Shown here: piece by piece, positions 12,067 to 24,400 of the stretch | How the letters are laid out: each line of letters opens with the position of its first letter | Numbering within the stretch: position 1 is the stretch's first letter | NCBI GenBank assembly: GCA_030248215.1 | Contig: JASANG010003684.1 | Coordinates: 209,327-273,326, forward strand | DNA length: 64,000 nucleotides | Direction: 5' to 3' | Origin: Enoplolaimus lenunculus | Lineage: Eukaryota; Nematoda; Enoplea; Enoplida; Thoracostomopsidae | Made by a program: the position numbers and the translations under genes | The notes under the pieces: generated by a model | What the model saw: only the letters and a program-made list of their open reading frames with translations | Database searches by the model: none | Told to the model about the DNA's origin: nothing

Positions 12067-12271
12067 CACTGCAAAACTTGGTGAGTCAAACTGATTCTCT
12101 CCGAAATAGGCTGTATGGGACTACACAAAATGAGTCAAATTCGACTCCGCCCGAGTCAAATTTGACTCACTAAGTCGCACGTTTGACTCTGGCGGAGTCG
12201 AATTTGACTCAGTTTGTGTAGTCCTAGAGCCTATTTCGGAGAGAGTCAATTTGACTCACAATTTTTTTGCT
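12067..12271. mobile_element. Palindromic MITE, CACTGCAAAA..GTGAGTCAA family
   Basis: The two halves fold back on each other: GTGAGTCAAACTGATTCTC and CGAAATAGGC on the left return as GCCTATTTCGGAGAGAGTC and TTGACTCAC on the right. GAGTCAAATTCGACTC-type blocks fill the centre. A cleaner copy is at 50351-50529, where TA flanks both ends. Confidence 0.7.
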
Positions 12272-12490
12272 GCGTACTTATATTCAGTGAAAATAAACCG
12301 TGTTCTTCTGGATTCATCTGCTTGTGGTCAAAAGTCAGGCTGTCATTTAAAATCAAATCAAAGTAGTAGTAAGTACAAAATATAATAATACTAAATAATA
12401 ATAGTAATAATAATAGTAATAATATATGTAACGGCCCATGTAAACGTCGCTGCCGTCCCAAAATCCCACAATCCTATCGCAATAATTTGA

Positions 12491-12890
12491 GGTATGGTCG
12501 TAGATGGGATTTTGGGATGTCAGGATATGGTGGGATTTGAGATTTTAGGATTTCGATGTTTCGGGATATGGTCGAAGGTGTGGGTTTGGGATTTGTGAAT
12601 ATATGGTCGAAGGTGGGGTTTTGGGATTTTGGGATTTCGGGATATGGTCGAAGGTAGGATTTTGGGTTTTTGGGATTTCGAGATATGGTCGAACGTGGGA
12701 TTTTGGGATCTCGAGATGTATTGTTGAAGGTGGGATTTTGGATTTTTTTGACTTAGGAATACTATGGTGGAAGGTCGGAATTTGGGATTTTGGGATAAGG
12801 TCGAAGGTTGGATTTTGGGATTTCGGAATTTCGGAATTTGGTCGAAGGTGGGACTTTGGGATTTCGGAATGTGGTCGAAGGTGGGTACTC
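12491..12890. repeat. Minisatellite, GGGATATGGTCGAAGGTGGG units
   Basis: Degenerate tandem units of about 30-40 bp share GATTTCGGGATATGGTCGAAG and GGTGGGATTTTGGG. The Trp/Gly/Phe-rich open frames here are products of the repeat. It passes directly into a CCTAAG-rich stretch at about 12896-13015. Confidence 0.85.
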
Positions 12891-13040
12891 CCTAAAGCCT
12901 AGGCCTAAACTTATGCCCAAGCCTAAGCCTAAGCTTACGGTTTATTCCAAGGGTCAGTCAAGATCTAATCTACGCTTAAACCGAAACCTGCTCCCAAAGC
13001 CTAAGCCTAATGCGAGGTTCACGTTATAACCGGGGCAGGC

Positions 13041-13658
13041 GGGACACGGTTTGTCCCATGTTGATTCGACGTCAACGTTAAATTTCGGGCTCTTATATCG
13101 GGTCAACAGACAAAACTCGAATGTCATATGACATTAGCTTACAAACCACCGCTCTCAAATCGTCAACGTGTACAAGGCACGGTATGTTATGTGATACCGT
13201 GGGACATTTATGCGAATATCATATGATATTCCAAAATTTCAACGAATATCATATGATATTCAGCGGGACAGTGTAATTTTCGGGTGCTAATAAATTAATG
13301 GAAAGTCGGACGGCAGAAGTACAGATGTGATCAAAATACCAAATAGACGTCTGCAAATTCATTTCCGGCACAATGCCGCTTAGAAAAACAGTGTCATAAA
13401 TTCAAAAGTTCAAATTTCAAATTCTAGTATCATATGATATTCAACAGGACAATTTGGGTATGTTACCTCAAGTATGTAGACATTTGAAAATATATCATAT
13501 GATATTCGCTGACAATACGTCGAATATCATATGATATTGAAGGACAAAAGGTGACCTATATATGATGACAGAAGATAAATACGAATTTTTGAATGCGATA
13601 TAGGTTTATAAGCAGACAAAATGTTACCCAATAGTCTAATAGGGACAAAACGTGTCCC
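13041..13658. mobile_element. TIR-bounded element carrying six copies of a 16-bp palindrome
   Basis: GGGACACGGTTTGTCCC (13041-13057) and GGGACAAAACGTGTCCC (13642-13658) are inverted copies and each is itself nearly palindromic. Inside are six sites of the palindrome AATATCATATGATATT or one- to two-base variants: 13120-13135, 13215-13230, 13245-13260, 13426-13441, 13491-13506 and 13523-13538. CCTAAG-rich sequence lies on both sides, suggesting insertion into such a repeat. It has no coding capacity and I do not recognise the family. Confidence 0.65.
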
Positions 13659-13994
13659 AAGCTGCAAGACGGAACCTTGCCTAAGCCTAAAGATTGAGCC
13701 TTGACAATTCCTCGACCTTATCTTGAGCCAATCGATTGCGTAACGTAAACCGAAAACCTAAGACTGAAGCCAAAGGAATTGCTTGTATGAATCCTTTGGA
13801 TTTCGCTAAAACCCAAAATCCCTAAATATCACCACTAACAAGAGCTATCAATTTTCAGATGGGACGGTGGGATTTTCGGACGGCAGTCAAGTATAAATAA
13901 GCCTATGTAACAATAATTATAATTATAGAAATAATACTATTAATAATAAAGTGGTTGATTGCTAAAATTAGTATCCGCGCGCAACATATTTTAA

Positions 13995-14257
13995 CCCCTT
14001 CTCACATCGAGTTGCCTATAGGCAACTCAGCGCAGTGCATATACGTTAAACAGTATATATCGCACCGTGTTTAACAATTGCAACACGTATACATTGTACT
14101 AAATCACCACAACACGTGAGAGCCCCTCGGGCTCGAGCGTCAAGCTCCTATAGCTGAGTGGTGATGGTATACGCCTCCCACTCCAGTCACTGGCAGTTCG
14201 AATCCTAGCATAAAAGTAGGTTTCAAGGGAGATAGAAAATATTCATGTGAGAAAGGG
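13995..14257 (+). mobile_element. TTAA-type MITE with internal tRNA-like sequence, copy C (best copy)
   Basis: TTAA flanks both ends (13991-13994, 14258-14261), with termini CCCCTTCTCACAT and ATGTGAGAAAGGG. The plus strand carries a tRNA-like block at about 14140-14210: CTCCTATAGCTGAGTGGTGA (A box), CGCCTCCCACTCC (anticodon-arm-like) and AGTTCGAATCC (B box). The order resembles a tRNA gene, but the acceptor stem does not close, so it is tRNA-derived rather than a working tRNA. Copies A and B at 8137-8689 are the same family in the opposite orientation. Confidence 0.8.
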
Positions 14258-14560
14258 TTAAGAAATTCCAGTTTTGAAATTTATAACTATGAGTGAAGTG
14301 CAGAAATTTATGCACAAAACATTAGTTGCAATTACGTAGCTAGTATGCGATTGAATGGATTTAGAAATAAGTTTTATGCAAAATCCTAAGAGGAAGTTAA
14401 CTGGCATATAGCTTACTCATAAGAGATATAAAATTTAGCTTTTTTTCATATTGTAACTCTAAGTAGGATCTGTACGTCTATTCTTCTAATTAAATAACTG
14501 TGACATGCGGATGCATAGAGATAAGTAATTAATCTCATGCTTATGCTGCACATCGGTGTC

Positions 14561-14770
14561 GGTATATGTGCACGTAAGTGTGTGTAAAGCAAATGTTGCC
14601 ATGCCTGTGCACATATACCGGTATAAGAAGTTGTTGCAATGACCGCGTAGTGTATTGGTAAGATGCTTGGCTCGAGCGCAAGAGGGCCGAGGTTCGATTC
14701 CCGGCGTGGTCATTAACTATGGGCAAAACTTCCAACAGGGGTCGTGCAGACCGTTAGTACCAACAATCGG
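14561..14770 (+). mobile_element. tRNA-derived SINE-like repeat, copy 1
   Basis: It aligns over about 210 bp with 55275-55490 (minus). The tRNA-like head is 14640-14712: a seven-pair acceptor stem TGACCGC/GTGGTCA with one G-T pair, an A-box-like GTAGTGTATTGGTAAGATGC and a B box GGTTCGATTCCC. The shared tail (CTATGGGCAAAACTT, GGTCGTGCAGACCG) shows that the whole unit, not just a tRNA, has moved. The TΨC arm carries a bulged A, so it is unlikely to be a functional tRNA. Confidence 0.65.
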
Positions 14771-15421
14771 TAAAAATCACTGCTGCATATGTAGTGCCTT
14801 CATATGCAGCAGCAGTAAAACATGGAAGAACCAAGACACGTGTGTATAATGTTGAGGTTCTTACAAGGCATAAAAGACAGAAAACTCAGCAGTTGACTGT
14901 GATTCTGCGTGGCTCAGTGGCTATCGCATTAAAAAGGTGTGAACTACCTGTTCCTACCTAGGCTGACAACTGTCACATACCTCCACATAAATTTTGTTCC
15001 TCAATTTTATTATTTCGTAAAAACTAGCTTCCTGCTAATTCTTGATCTTTTTCTACGAGTAACTTTTCATTACACTGTTCTACCTCACACGATTTGTCGT
15101 TACATATTGACCTTTGACGTCGTTCTTTGCTTTTCCCCCCTCGTCATTTTGGCGGTAGCCATTTTCCTATAGCTGATTAATTCCTTCTGTAACTCTCGCA
15201 TATCAGGTATTTGGTATGCAGGTGTTATGCACATAAACTGTGTTACACTTGTGTTAATATTTGTTTTTGACGTTGGCTGCCTGTGTAGCATCATTACTTC
15301 AAGGGGTTACAGATATCTAGATCATTAGCAACACAATAGAATAACTCACATACTTTTTAGCAACTCCTGTCTCTTCCGTGTTTGCTCTCAAGGATATTTT
15401 ATTGTACAAATTTGCAACGTG

Positions 15422-18400
15422 ATGGCGGAAGCGCACAGTGCTGTCGCAGTTAGCATATCTGTGACGCATGAGGGCTGGAACTTGCACTATGACACTGAAC
15501 TTTTGTACGATATATTTTCATCAATTGGGCGTTCGTACACAAGGCGTCTACGACGGTTTAGAGTAAGTTCACATATGATTCTGCTTTGTGATTTGTTTCA
15601 CCTAAAACCGAGTCGTTTGTCTCAAGATCTAAGAGGCTGGTAGGGCTTGCAAGTACGTATATTCAAATCACAATACAGCACATTAAGCATGCGTTGGCAC
15701 ACGTAAACAAATATTTACAGCAAGAGGGTGCGATCGGATAATAATTTACCGGAACCGCAGCCGAATATTGAATTTTCTTACCAGAACGGGAACCGAAAAT
15801 AAGCCGGGTATAGCATGTAAATATGAAAACTGTTGAAAGTAATTGAGCTAGCAAACCAGTGTCAAAAGCAGTTTTATGGTGATTGAGGCCACAACCGTAA
15901 ATATCTGGTATCCGATAGGCTTATACTTTATACCAGAACCGGATACGAATATCGGTTTTTGCCGGATATTAAACCGGAACCGGATGCCCGGTCGTACGCT
16001 GACTGCGAGATAGCTGGTGCTGTATGCATCCATACTGGAGATCACAGCGTTGTGGTATATATTACGTAATTTTGTTTGGAAGCTTGCACGTTTAAGTTGT
16101 GTTGCGGGAGTGCGAAGATGCAACATCGGTTTTAGTAACGGTATATATAATCAGTTATGGATATATCCTGGTTGTGTCATCTAAAGAGTACGTATACGTA
16201 TTACAGTAGTCTTTTATGTGTCATTGTAGTGTGCTTTAAAATTTAAGTTATAATTGTTTTTAAGGAACATTCTTGTTTTGCTTGTCAGTACGCTATATAG
16301 TTAAAGGTTTTTATGCAATATTTTCTTGCTTGCAATTCAGTGATTGTGCATGTGCATGTTTGCACATTAGATTGTAAGTTCCGAACGAAAGTTGTATTTA
16401 ATATTCAAATTTTAAACCAAACTATACTGACCAATTTTTGGAAACAGCTGGTTTAGTTTTCAGCTCAAGTTCAAATCACACACGTATATATTCTGTACTT
16501 TCAAGTGTCATTATCGTTATTGTTCTCTGTTCTTTTTGTGCATCTGTAGTATGTATATATGCGTCTTTTAACTATATTACGTACTTAAGTATATACCATG
16601 TTTTAGAATAACTTCTACGCTGGTGTTTACCCTGCGTCAATGAACAGCTTGTTGTTTGTTGTTGCAGTAGTGACTGGCTTCAATATGGTTAATAAAGATC
16701 TGTCCTTTGGACTTATTAGTGCTTTCCAATCCTATATGCTTGGGTAAGTTTTAAAGGTATATTTATTAAGGACGTGGATATTTGTATGTTCATTTATCGT
16801 AGTTAATTATAGTGCATTGTCCATTTTGACATATATTATGTGTCTTTTCGGTTTGCGCCGACAGCGAGTCAATTTATTTCAGTTATTTTTTGCGGTTTTT
16901 ACGCTGCAAATTATATTAGTTGGAATTGGGTTTCAGGACATTTCCAAAAATTGCTTTGTATTTTTAAGCGAATGCACCGTAAAGTACACAATAAACTGCA
17001 CAGGACACCGAAATGCATCTACGGCACGACTGCTATACTTAGTTTTGCTTCATTTTGTCGTGAAAAGTAAAACGTTTTGTTTTTGTTTCAGACAAAATTT
17101 AGTTTCCCGTCTTATATCCGGTTTTATCGTGTCAACATTTCTTTGGTTTACTATGGCGCAAGTATTCCGGTTAACTATTAAATTTTTGTTGTTTTACAAA
17201 GGATGGATGTACGAACGAGCGAAAACCCCTTCTGTTGCTTCGAAGATATGGTTGGTATGTAAAGATATTGAACATTGTTTAGTCTGCTTTCAGACTGATG
17301 AAAGGACCACGTATAGTTGCTAGCGTCAGCCAAATTTTCTGATTTGATCGTGCTTAATTTTAAGCACAGCTCAATTCACGTTCAATCTATGCATATATAC
17401 AGAATCTTGTCTTGATATTATGCTTTTCATTTTATACGGTATATATGTTAAAATTAGGACGTGTCCTTCCAGAATAGGTTTCGTACCTTAATGGAAATGT
17501 TTTCAGAAATTAAAGCTTTATGCGAAATCTTCTATCGTATAAGCACTAATTGGTTGTTGTGGAAGGCAGGGATGGGAGTCTCGCTTTCAGTCTCGGTCTT
17601 GGCAAGTCTCGGTATTTGGCAGGTTTCGGTCTCGGACTCGGTCTCTATTTTTTGAGACTCGGTAGTTTGTAATTGAGACCAGAAGTCGAGGATTCAGCAA
17701 GTTTATCGCTGTAGTGTTGAAGGAAGTGATGCCTGATGAATAGAATTTCGCTATGAATCTATGCATTTTTATAGTTATGTGCAGATATTCTGAAAAACGC
17801 AAAAAACTACGAAAAACCTATTAGCGGTAGTCAGGTCTCGGTCTCAATCTCGGTTTCGGTTTTTAACCGAGACCGAAAACATCTCTGGTGGAAGGTGAGA
17901 CAAAACATTATATTTATAGAGTATTTTGAGGGATTTCAACCAGGGTCTGTTACAACGCAGCTCTTCTAATTTCCATAAGTTAAAAATTAAAGCTTTTCAA
18001 AACTCTGTTGAGGCATAGAACGTACATAGCGTAAAATGTTGACTAGTTGCTTTGAAAACAATGCTTGCGCATATTGATGTCATGGTTTATTGTATAATTC
18101 AGATTGATGTATATATGTGCATCGTCAAATGAATTGGAATGTGATTTCTATTTTTGTTTTTGATACCTTGTTTCTATCACATTTGTTTTAAAAAACGCTC
18201 CATTGCGCCGGAATTTTGAAATATTGTACCGGTCGGCAGTGCATCTTTCTTTGCGAAACAGAATTGAATTACACTGGAATTAAAACAGGAAATTTATACC
18301 GGAACCGGAACTATTTAGAAATTGTTAGAGCCCGCAGTTTTTTGCAAACCGATCTTATTATAACAAGTAATATAGTATCGCCGCATCACAGAGTGCATGT

Positions 18401-21400
18401 TATTAGTATTCTATGGAAACTTCTATGCCATATATCAGAAATGCGCGCTCAGATGTGATATATACACCGGTTGTGATAAAACTCAACAGCACTGCAGGTA
18501 AAATTCTCGCATAATTGCAAATAATACAGTTTAGAAACGATGACAAATCACTGTTTCGATTCCGATTATACCTGCAATCAGAATCGTAGGTGAAACTGGA
18601 TTTGAACCGGAATTCTGATATCAATTGGAATTCCGTTTGCACCCTGTTTGTAACCACAACCAGAAAGAGTTGAAATTATAATATTTCTGCCGTAAAGAAA
18701 GAACAAGCGTTGTCGTATAAAAACTTGGTCTCGGTATTTAAAGTGCACCAACGTTAATTTTCGCTCAGACGTTCTCTTATTGGTTCTTTTCTTGCGGCTA
18801 CGACTTTGTAAACGTAAAATTAAACATATTTTTTATCACAGTTATTTTAAAGCTTTCGCGGGCGCAATTTGTCTTCTATACCAGACTTAGGTTGGCATTT
18901 ATTTATACTTTCATATAATATGCCAGTGCCAATGAATAATATTAGCTGAATTCGTGCAGTAGGTTGAGTCAGTATCAGTTATGTCTTTTATTGGAAAATG
19001 TTTAAAAAGCATTAGAAATTTTTAAAACTGATTTTCGCATTTTGATATCAGTTTTAACGTACCTCATACAAAAAATTAGCAATATTTTAGTGCAAAATAC
19101 GGGCAAGTCGTAAGTTTTAGGATATCGCTATATTTACTTTTAATAGGCATACAAAACCGTACGGGGACGTACGATGACGGCCATGTGCTATTGTGAATCA
19201 CTACTCAATAATAATTTGTTACTAATCATTTTACGTGATAAATTAAACACGAGTAAATGCGCTTCTATTGCTTGCTGTATGTATTTTTATAGTGAAGACT
19301 CTTTTGAGGTTTCGTTTGATTTTAGTCTGTGATCACTGCGATATCTCGACAAACACCAATGCTGTACAGTTTTCAAGGCGCTTTGCCACGTCTGCCATTG
19401 CCATCGGTGGATCAAACTTTGGAAAGAGTGAGGACTATTATTAATTTATATTCCGTTCTTTAGAGTTTAATGGTTTTTGTTAGAGGAAATGGAGTTTTGG
19501 TATAATTTGTTTAAGGTATTCTATTACTTTGATTTTAGCCTGCTTTAATTGACCTAAGACATTTTTATGACATTCAAAGTACATGTCGTGTCCGTACATC
19601 GTACATATGTACTTTGCATCTTATTTCTTTGTAGTATACAGACGCCGAAAGGCCAAAAGCTTATGCAAAACCGGTTCGGTTTATTGGTTTTCTTTGAAAT
19701 TACGTTGCTGTGTTTATACCATTGTACGCAAAGCCAAGACACTGACCTTTAAACCTTGAATGTTGAAAGGTTGTGTTTATGAGAGATTCCTCTTGCTCAA
19801 AAAACCTTCGAAAACTTTGAAAATTTATTCCGCACCAGTGTGTTATTAATCAGTGTTGCTTAAATCGTAAGAACATTGTAGTAGACTTTGCACTGTATAT
19901 AACTAGCTTTTTTGTTGTTATGCTTATCAGTCATTGAAAATGGTATAGACGGAAAAATATGTGATGAATTTTAACAGCTATCATAATGTTTACGATGCTA
20001 AAGTTCACGATAAGCATGCGACCTGTTACCTTTAGTTAGGAAACATTGTTTATACAAAGGTGTAAGCATTAATATAGTTGGCTTATTTATGCATGTCTAT
20101 TCTTCGTGCTAACCTAGTGGCGCTATAGGTGGCTATTGAATTCTCCCCTACAAGACCAAAATCCCTGCACTCGGCAAATTGCCCCAGGTTCAACCCACCA
20201 CTCGAAATATCCACTGGGTTCGCAGTTTAATCTGAAAATTATAAGAAAACGAAAAAAGCACACTGGTTTTGCTTACCGAAAAGATCAGTAAACGTAATTC
20301 TGCTCATTTGCCCAACGGCACTATCATATCTACATGCAATTAAAAACACTCTACACCCCGGGATGAGCGGCGCTAATGCAACCAATGAATGCGTTAGCTT
20401 TTCGCTCAAATATGCAATTGGCAATGCTTGTCAGTTACGTTTTTCGTTTAAGTCCTTAAACTCGAAATCATTTATTAAGCAAACATTTTGCTCAAAAATT
20501 AAAAATTTTGCAAAAAAATTGCAATTTTTGCCTACCCCCTGGATTAACTCGAGGACAATTCTTGAAAGCCCCCCACTCGGCAAAACCCCCCGGGTTGAAC
20601 CTGGGGGTACCTCTGAAAAAGCCCATCACTCGAGATTTGGCTAGCCAAATGCCAGATCATCGTGCCACCGGATATCCAGTTCCGGTTAAAAATTGAAATT
20701 CGGCTCCGGTATTTGAACTTGCCGAATGTTTTTTAAAACCTATGTCAAAAAATTGAAACCATCATTATGTATGTATTTTTGCTAACTGCCTTAGAACTTA
20801 TTGACTGACTATTACATATTTTTCTGTCATACATGTGTTGTAAACGTTTCCCATGTGCATTCACAACATCATTGGGTTTCAATAACGCTGGAAAACGTGA
20901 TAAAGATGACCAGTGTTATTTAACAGGCATACCAGTATCACAGCGTATTCCTATGCCTAAGCCTATCATCTTCAGCGTAAAATTATGTATAAAACTAAGT
21001 CTAAGCTTAATCGAAAATAAACGCCTTAATTCTAAGCCAGCTCATTTTGTAGTAGTTAGGAAAACTGGATGACCTTAAAAGTAACATGGCCCAAGCAAAA
21101 TTGCAACTTAAAGGAACGCTCAAAAACATAGAATTAATAATTTAATAGGGTCGTTGTTAAGATCACGTCATTGGAATTACGGTTATATTTAAACTATGAA
21201 TCTGGTCTGTCTAAATTGTTCAGAATAGTAAAATTAGACGCCAAATATATTAATTTGTTACTTATCATTTAGCTAAGGTTGTACTCTTATTGCATTAGAA
21301 TTGTATTTTTAGCATTTGAAATCTATGCGGCCATTGCTGGACGACAAACAGTACAAACGAATGGTTGATTTGTCGGAAGAATTTCGTCATACCTTAGCAC

Positions 21401-24400
21401 CTAAATTACAACGCTACTTATTGCTTAAATCCTGGTTTTCTTCAAATTACGTAAGTTTTTAAAGTTAAACTACAGCTTGTTAATCTTAATCGGATGTTTT
21501 TTACTTGTGGTTTCGGTCGTAACATATTTCGATATGTTATGCTTTTTTGGTGTATATATATGGTTAATATGTTGATATTGTTAATTTAAGATAACTGATT
21601 GGTGGGAGGAATACGTATACTTGAGAAGTCGGGCGCCGATCATGGTTAACTCAAATTACTACGGCGTTGTAAGTTGTATTTTGTTTCCATTTGTGAAGGT
21701 AAATCGGAACTAGACAAAATATCGTGAAGTATGTATTTTAATAACTACGGATGTTGCGGAATCGGATGCTTCAAATTTTGCGGATGCGGATTTTTGTGCT
21801 TGATACCCGCGGATGTGGATGTTTTAAAAGTCTCCTTTCTGAACATTAAATTTTGTTCGCCATGAATTCATACGTTTTAATGCATATGCAAAAATGGGTT
21901 TGAACTTTTTATATTGACTGTTGCTCAATGTTTTCTTGTGAACTAGACAAGTAGTGCTGTAAAAGATTTTGCAGGAGTTAATGATCGTATCATCCCTTCG
22001 AACTCACTCAAATCGAAAATTTGCATTGGGATACATCCGTTTTAAAGTTCTGTACAACTTTTGCGATCGCTTCCTCACGAAGTTCTGAACACTCAACAGA
22101 TGTTTTCGCTCCAAGTAGCCTGGGCCGAATTGAAAATCCTGGCTACGCGCCTGCCAGTGTTTAAAATCGCTTACCAATTCTTGCATAAATGTGCAGTGTA
22201 CAATCTAACAAACACATGAGATTCCTCGGCCTCGAAGGTCAAGCTGATATAGCTGAGTTGGGAAGGCAAATTATTCATACCCATGAGACTGGGTTTCGAA
22301 TCCTACCGTGAAATTACATCTAAGATGAAGTTGAAAATCTTCATGCGAGAAAGGGTAAATGTTATGTATTATCTGATTCAATGTTTACTGAAAACATCTA
22401 GAAAACAGCGGCAAAAATAAATGCGGATGCGCATCTTTCCCGCACTGTATTTTTACGGATGTGGATGTGGACGTCCGCGACATCCGTATTAATGAAAACA
22501 AAGTAATTGGTACAAAATTTTAAAACCGTTTAAATGTTATGTATTATCTGATTCAATGTTTACTGAAAATATCTAGAAGACAGCCGCAAAAATAAATGCG
22601 GATGCGCATCTTTCACGCTCTGAATTTTTACGAATGTGGATGCGGACGTCCGCGACATCCGTATTAATGAAAACAAAGTAAATGGTACAACATTTTAAAA
22701 CCGTTAGATATTTATCATATAAGAGTTGCGAAAAGAAGACCATTGCTGAGATGCCACAACAAAACGTTTACAATTATATTTTGCCCTTGCGTATCACCAT
22801 TTTGTCGAATGATTTTGAAAACTACGCCTAAAGTCAAACGATGCAAGATTAAAATCGAAACACTGTTCAAAACATGTAGCTTATTACTATATATTGCATT
22901 AAGGATACAATTCGCATTCATCCAACACATCGTCAGGCGTCGAGAGCAGCGAACATGTGTTTTGGGCTACTCGAATTTCGACGGCTAATTGAGCGACAGG
23001 AATTAAAACCGGTAATTGGGGTAAATGGGCTTATTATCCCGAATTTTGCGCATGAAGCTGTCTTTATTGCCGCCAAGGCCGGGAAGTTGTATTTGGAATT
23101 CAACCAAATGCACGATATACTTTGGACAATCTATTTCGAAATCCGGTGCATAACGTAGCACAAACGTTGTTTAAAAGCTCGTTATAAAAACAGTGTTGTA
23201 CTCCATGACATAATATTATCAAGAGCCCATTCTTTAAATATTGTTCGAACTATTTTTAAGGCTGTGTGTAATTTTATGTGTTTTCTACTTCATAATGTGT
23301 ACTACAAAGTTAGCTTAAGAATCTCTTAGTGTACGGGAAATTCCGGGACTTTTCCAAAGAAGACAGGCATCGCGATTGCTAAAAATTCGCAATACATTTT
23401 TGTAGCCGCCCAGACAGCCCCCATGACCGCCCTGTCAGGGGGTTACAGTAAATAGATTCTGTTGTCTTACCTTTAATTTGCAGATTCGAATTTTCGGTGT
23501 TCCGTTGTGTTCGTTCCAGTACGAACGGGTGTTCAACACGTGTCGAATTCCGGGCGAAGAAACAGGTATGTACATATGTTTTGATTATTTTGTTTTTAAT
23601 TACGCTTTCTTTCTAGTAAAACAAACTTAAACTATAAAACTCGAACTCGAAAGCTTGTATCTGAATCTTTTGATTATGTTAACACAGATACTGTTCGGCA
23701 TTGGGAGTACGCAAGCCATGTTGCTGTTTTGCATAAAGGCTGTTGGTGGAAAATGGTTGTTGAACAAGGTTCGCGCATTTTAACGCAAGTGGAGTTAGAA
23801 TGGTTAGTACATGTCAGACTTTTTACAGTAATATTCATATAGCGTTACTAGGTTGTTCATTTTGTTGGAGCAAGAAGTTTAGAGATTTGAAAGGAAATAC
23901 GCATGCCCAAAGCCAACATTGTTTGGTTTGAAGGTTTTGCTCCGAATATTCTGTATAACTACTAATTAGGTATTGCAGAGAGTGGTAGTGCTAGTTACTT
24001 ACTCTTTATAGTTGTATTCAAGTTTACTGTAAAACTACAGATGTCCGTCAATAGCTAAAGAATCCGTGTAAAGCTGTGCATATAAATAGATTTAATTATT
24101 TGAAATTCGTTTGAAATGTTGAAATATTTTATAGCTGTTTGCAAGCGATTATTGATTCTGATGCTAAACCAGAACCTGGTGAAGAATATTTGTGCTCGTT
24201 AACTGCGGGTAACAGGTAAGCAGGGTTTGGCTTTTTAAATTTTGTGGTGTGCAAAAAATTATGAAAAAATCTTTAGAGGTGCCAAATTTTTTCAATGTGG
24301 CTTAAAAGAATTTCAGATTTGTCTTTCAATAGTCCAAAATAGCTCAACCCAATGAACTTAAGTGTTATGTCTTCGCAAAAATGTGTAATTTCAAAAATTC

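Noticed and set aside
12603-12902. Trp/Gly/Phe-rich open frame
   Set aside because: It is a translation of the GGGATATGGTCGAAGG minisatellite.
12896-13015. True interstitial telomere block
   Set aside because: The CCTAAG units are degenerate and match the cores of the MITE family elsewhere, so a telomere fusion need not be invoked.
14140-14210. Functional tRNA-Gly-like gene in the TTAA element
   Set aside because: A and B boxes are present but no acceptor stem forms, and the block repeats with the element.
14640-14712. Functional tRNA gene
   Set aside because: The acceptor stem closes, but the TΨC arm has a bulge, and a second copy shares the flanking sequence, so it is the head of a SINE-like repeat.
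16840-17070. Open frame with [15 protein letters not shown], considered as a CPT1 exon
   Set aside because: Its entry phase does not fit exon 2. Exon 2 joins exon 3 (17092) directly in phase and gives the expected spacing between the two membrane segments.
23012-23155. Continuation of CPT1 exon 7 beyond 23011
   Set aside because: The frame stays open, but splicing at GTAATT joins ELKP to [10 protein letters not shown] as in the family. Read-through would add unrelated residues.
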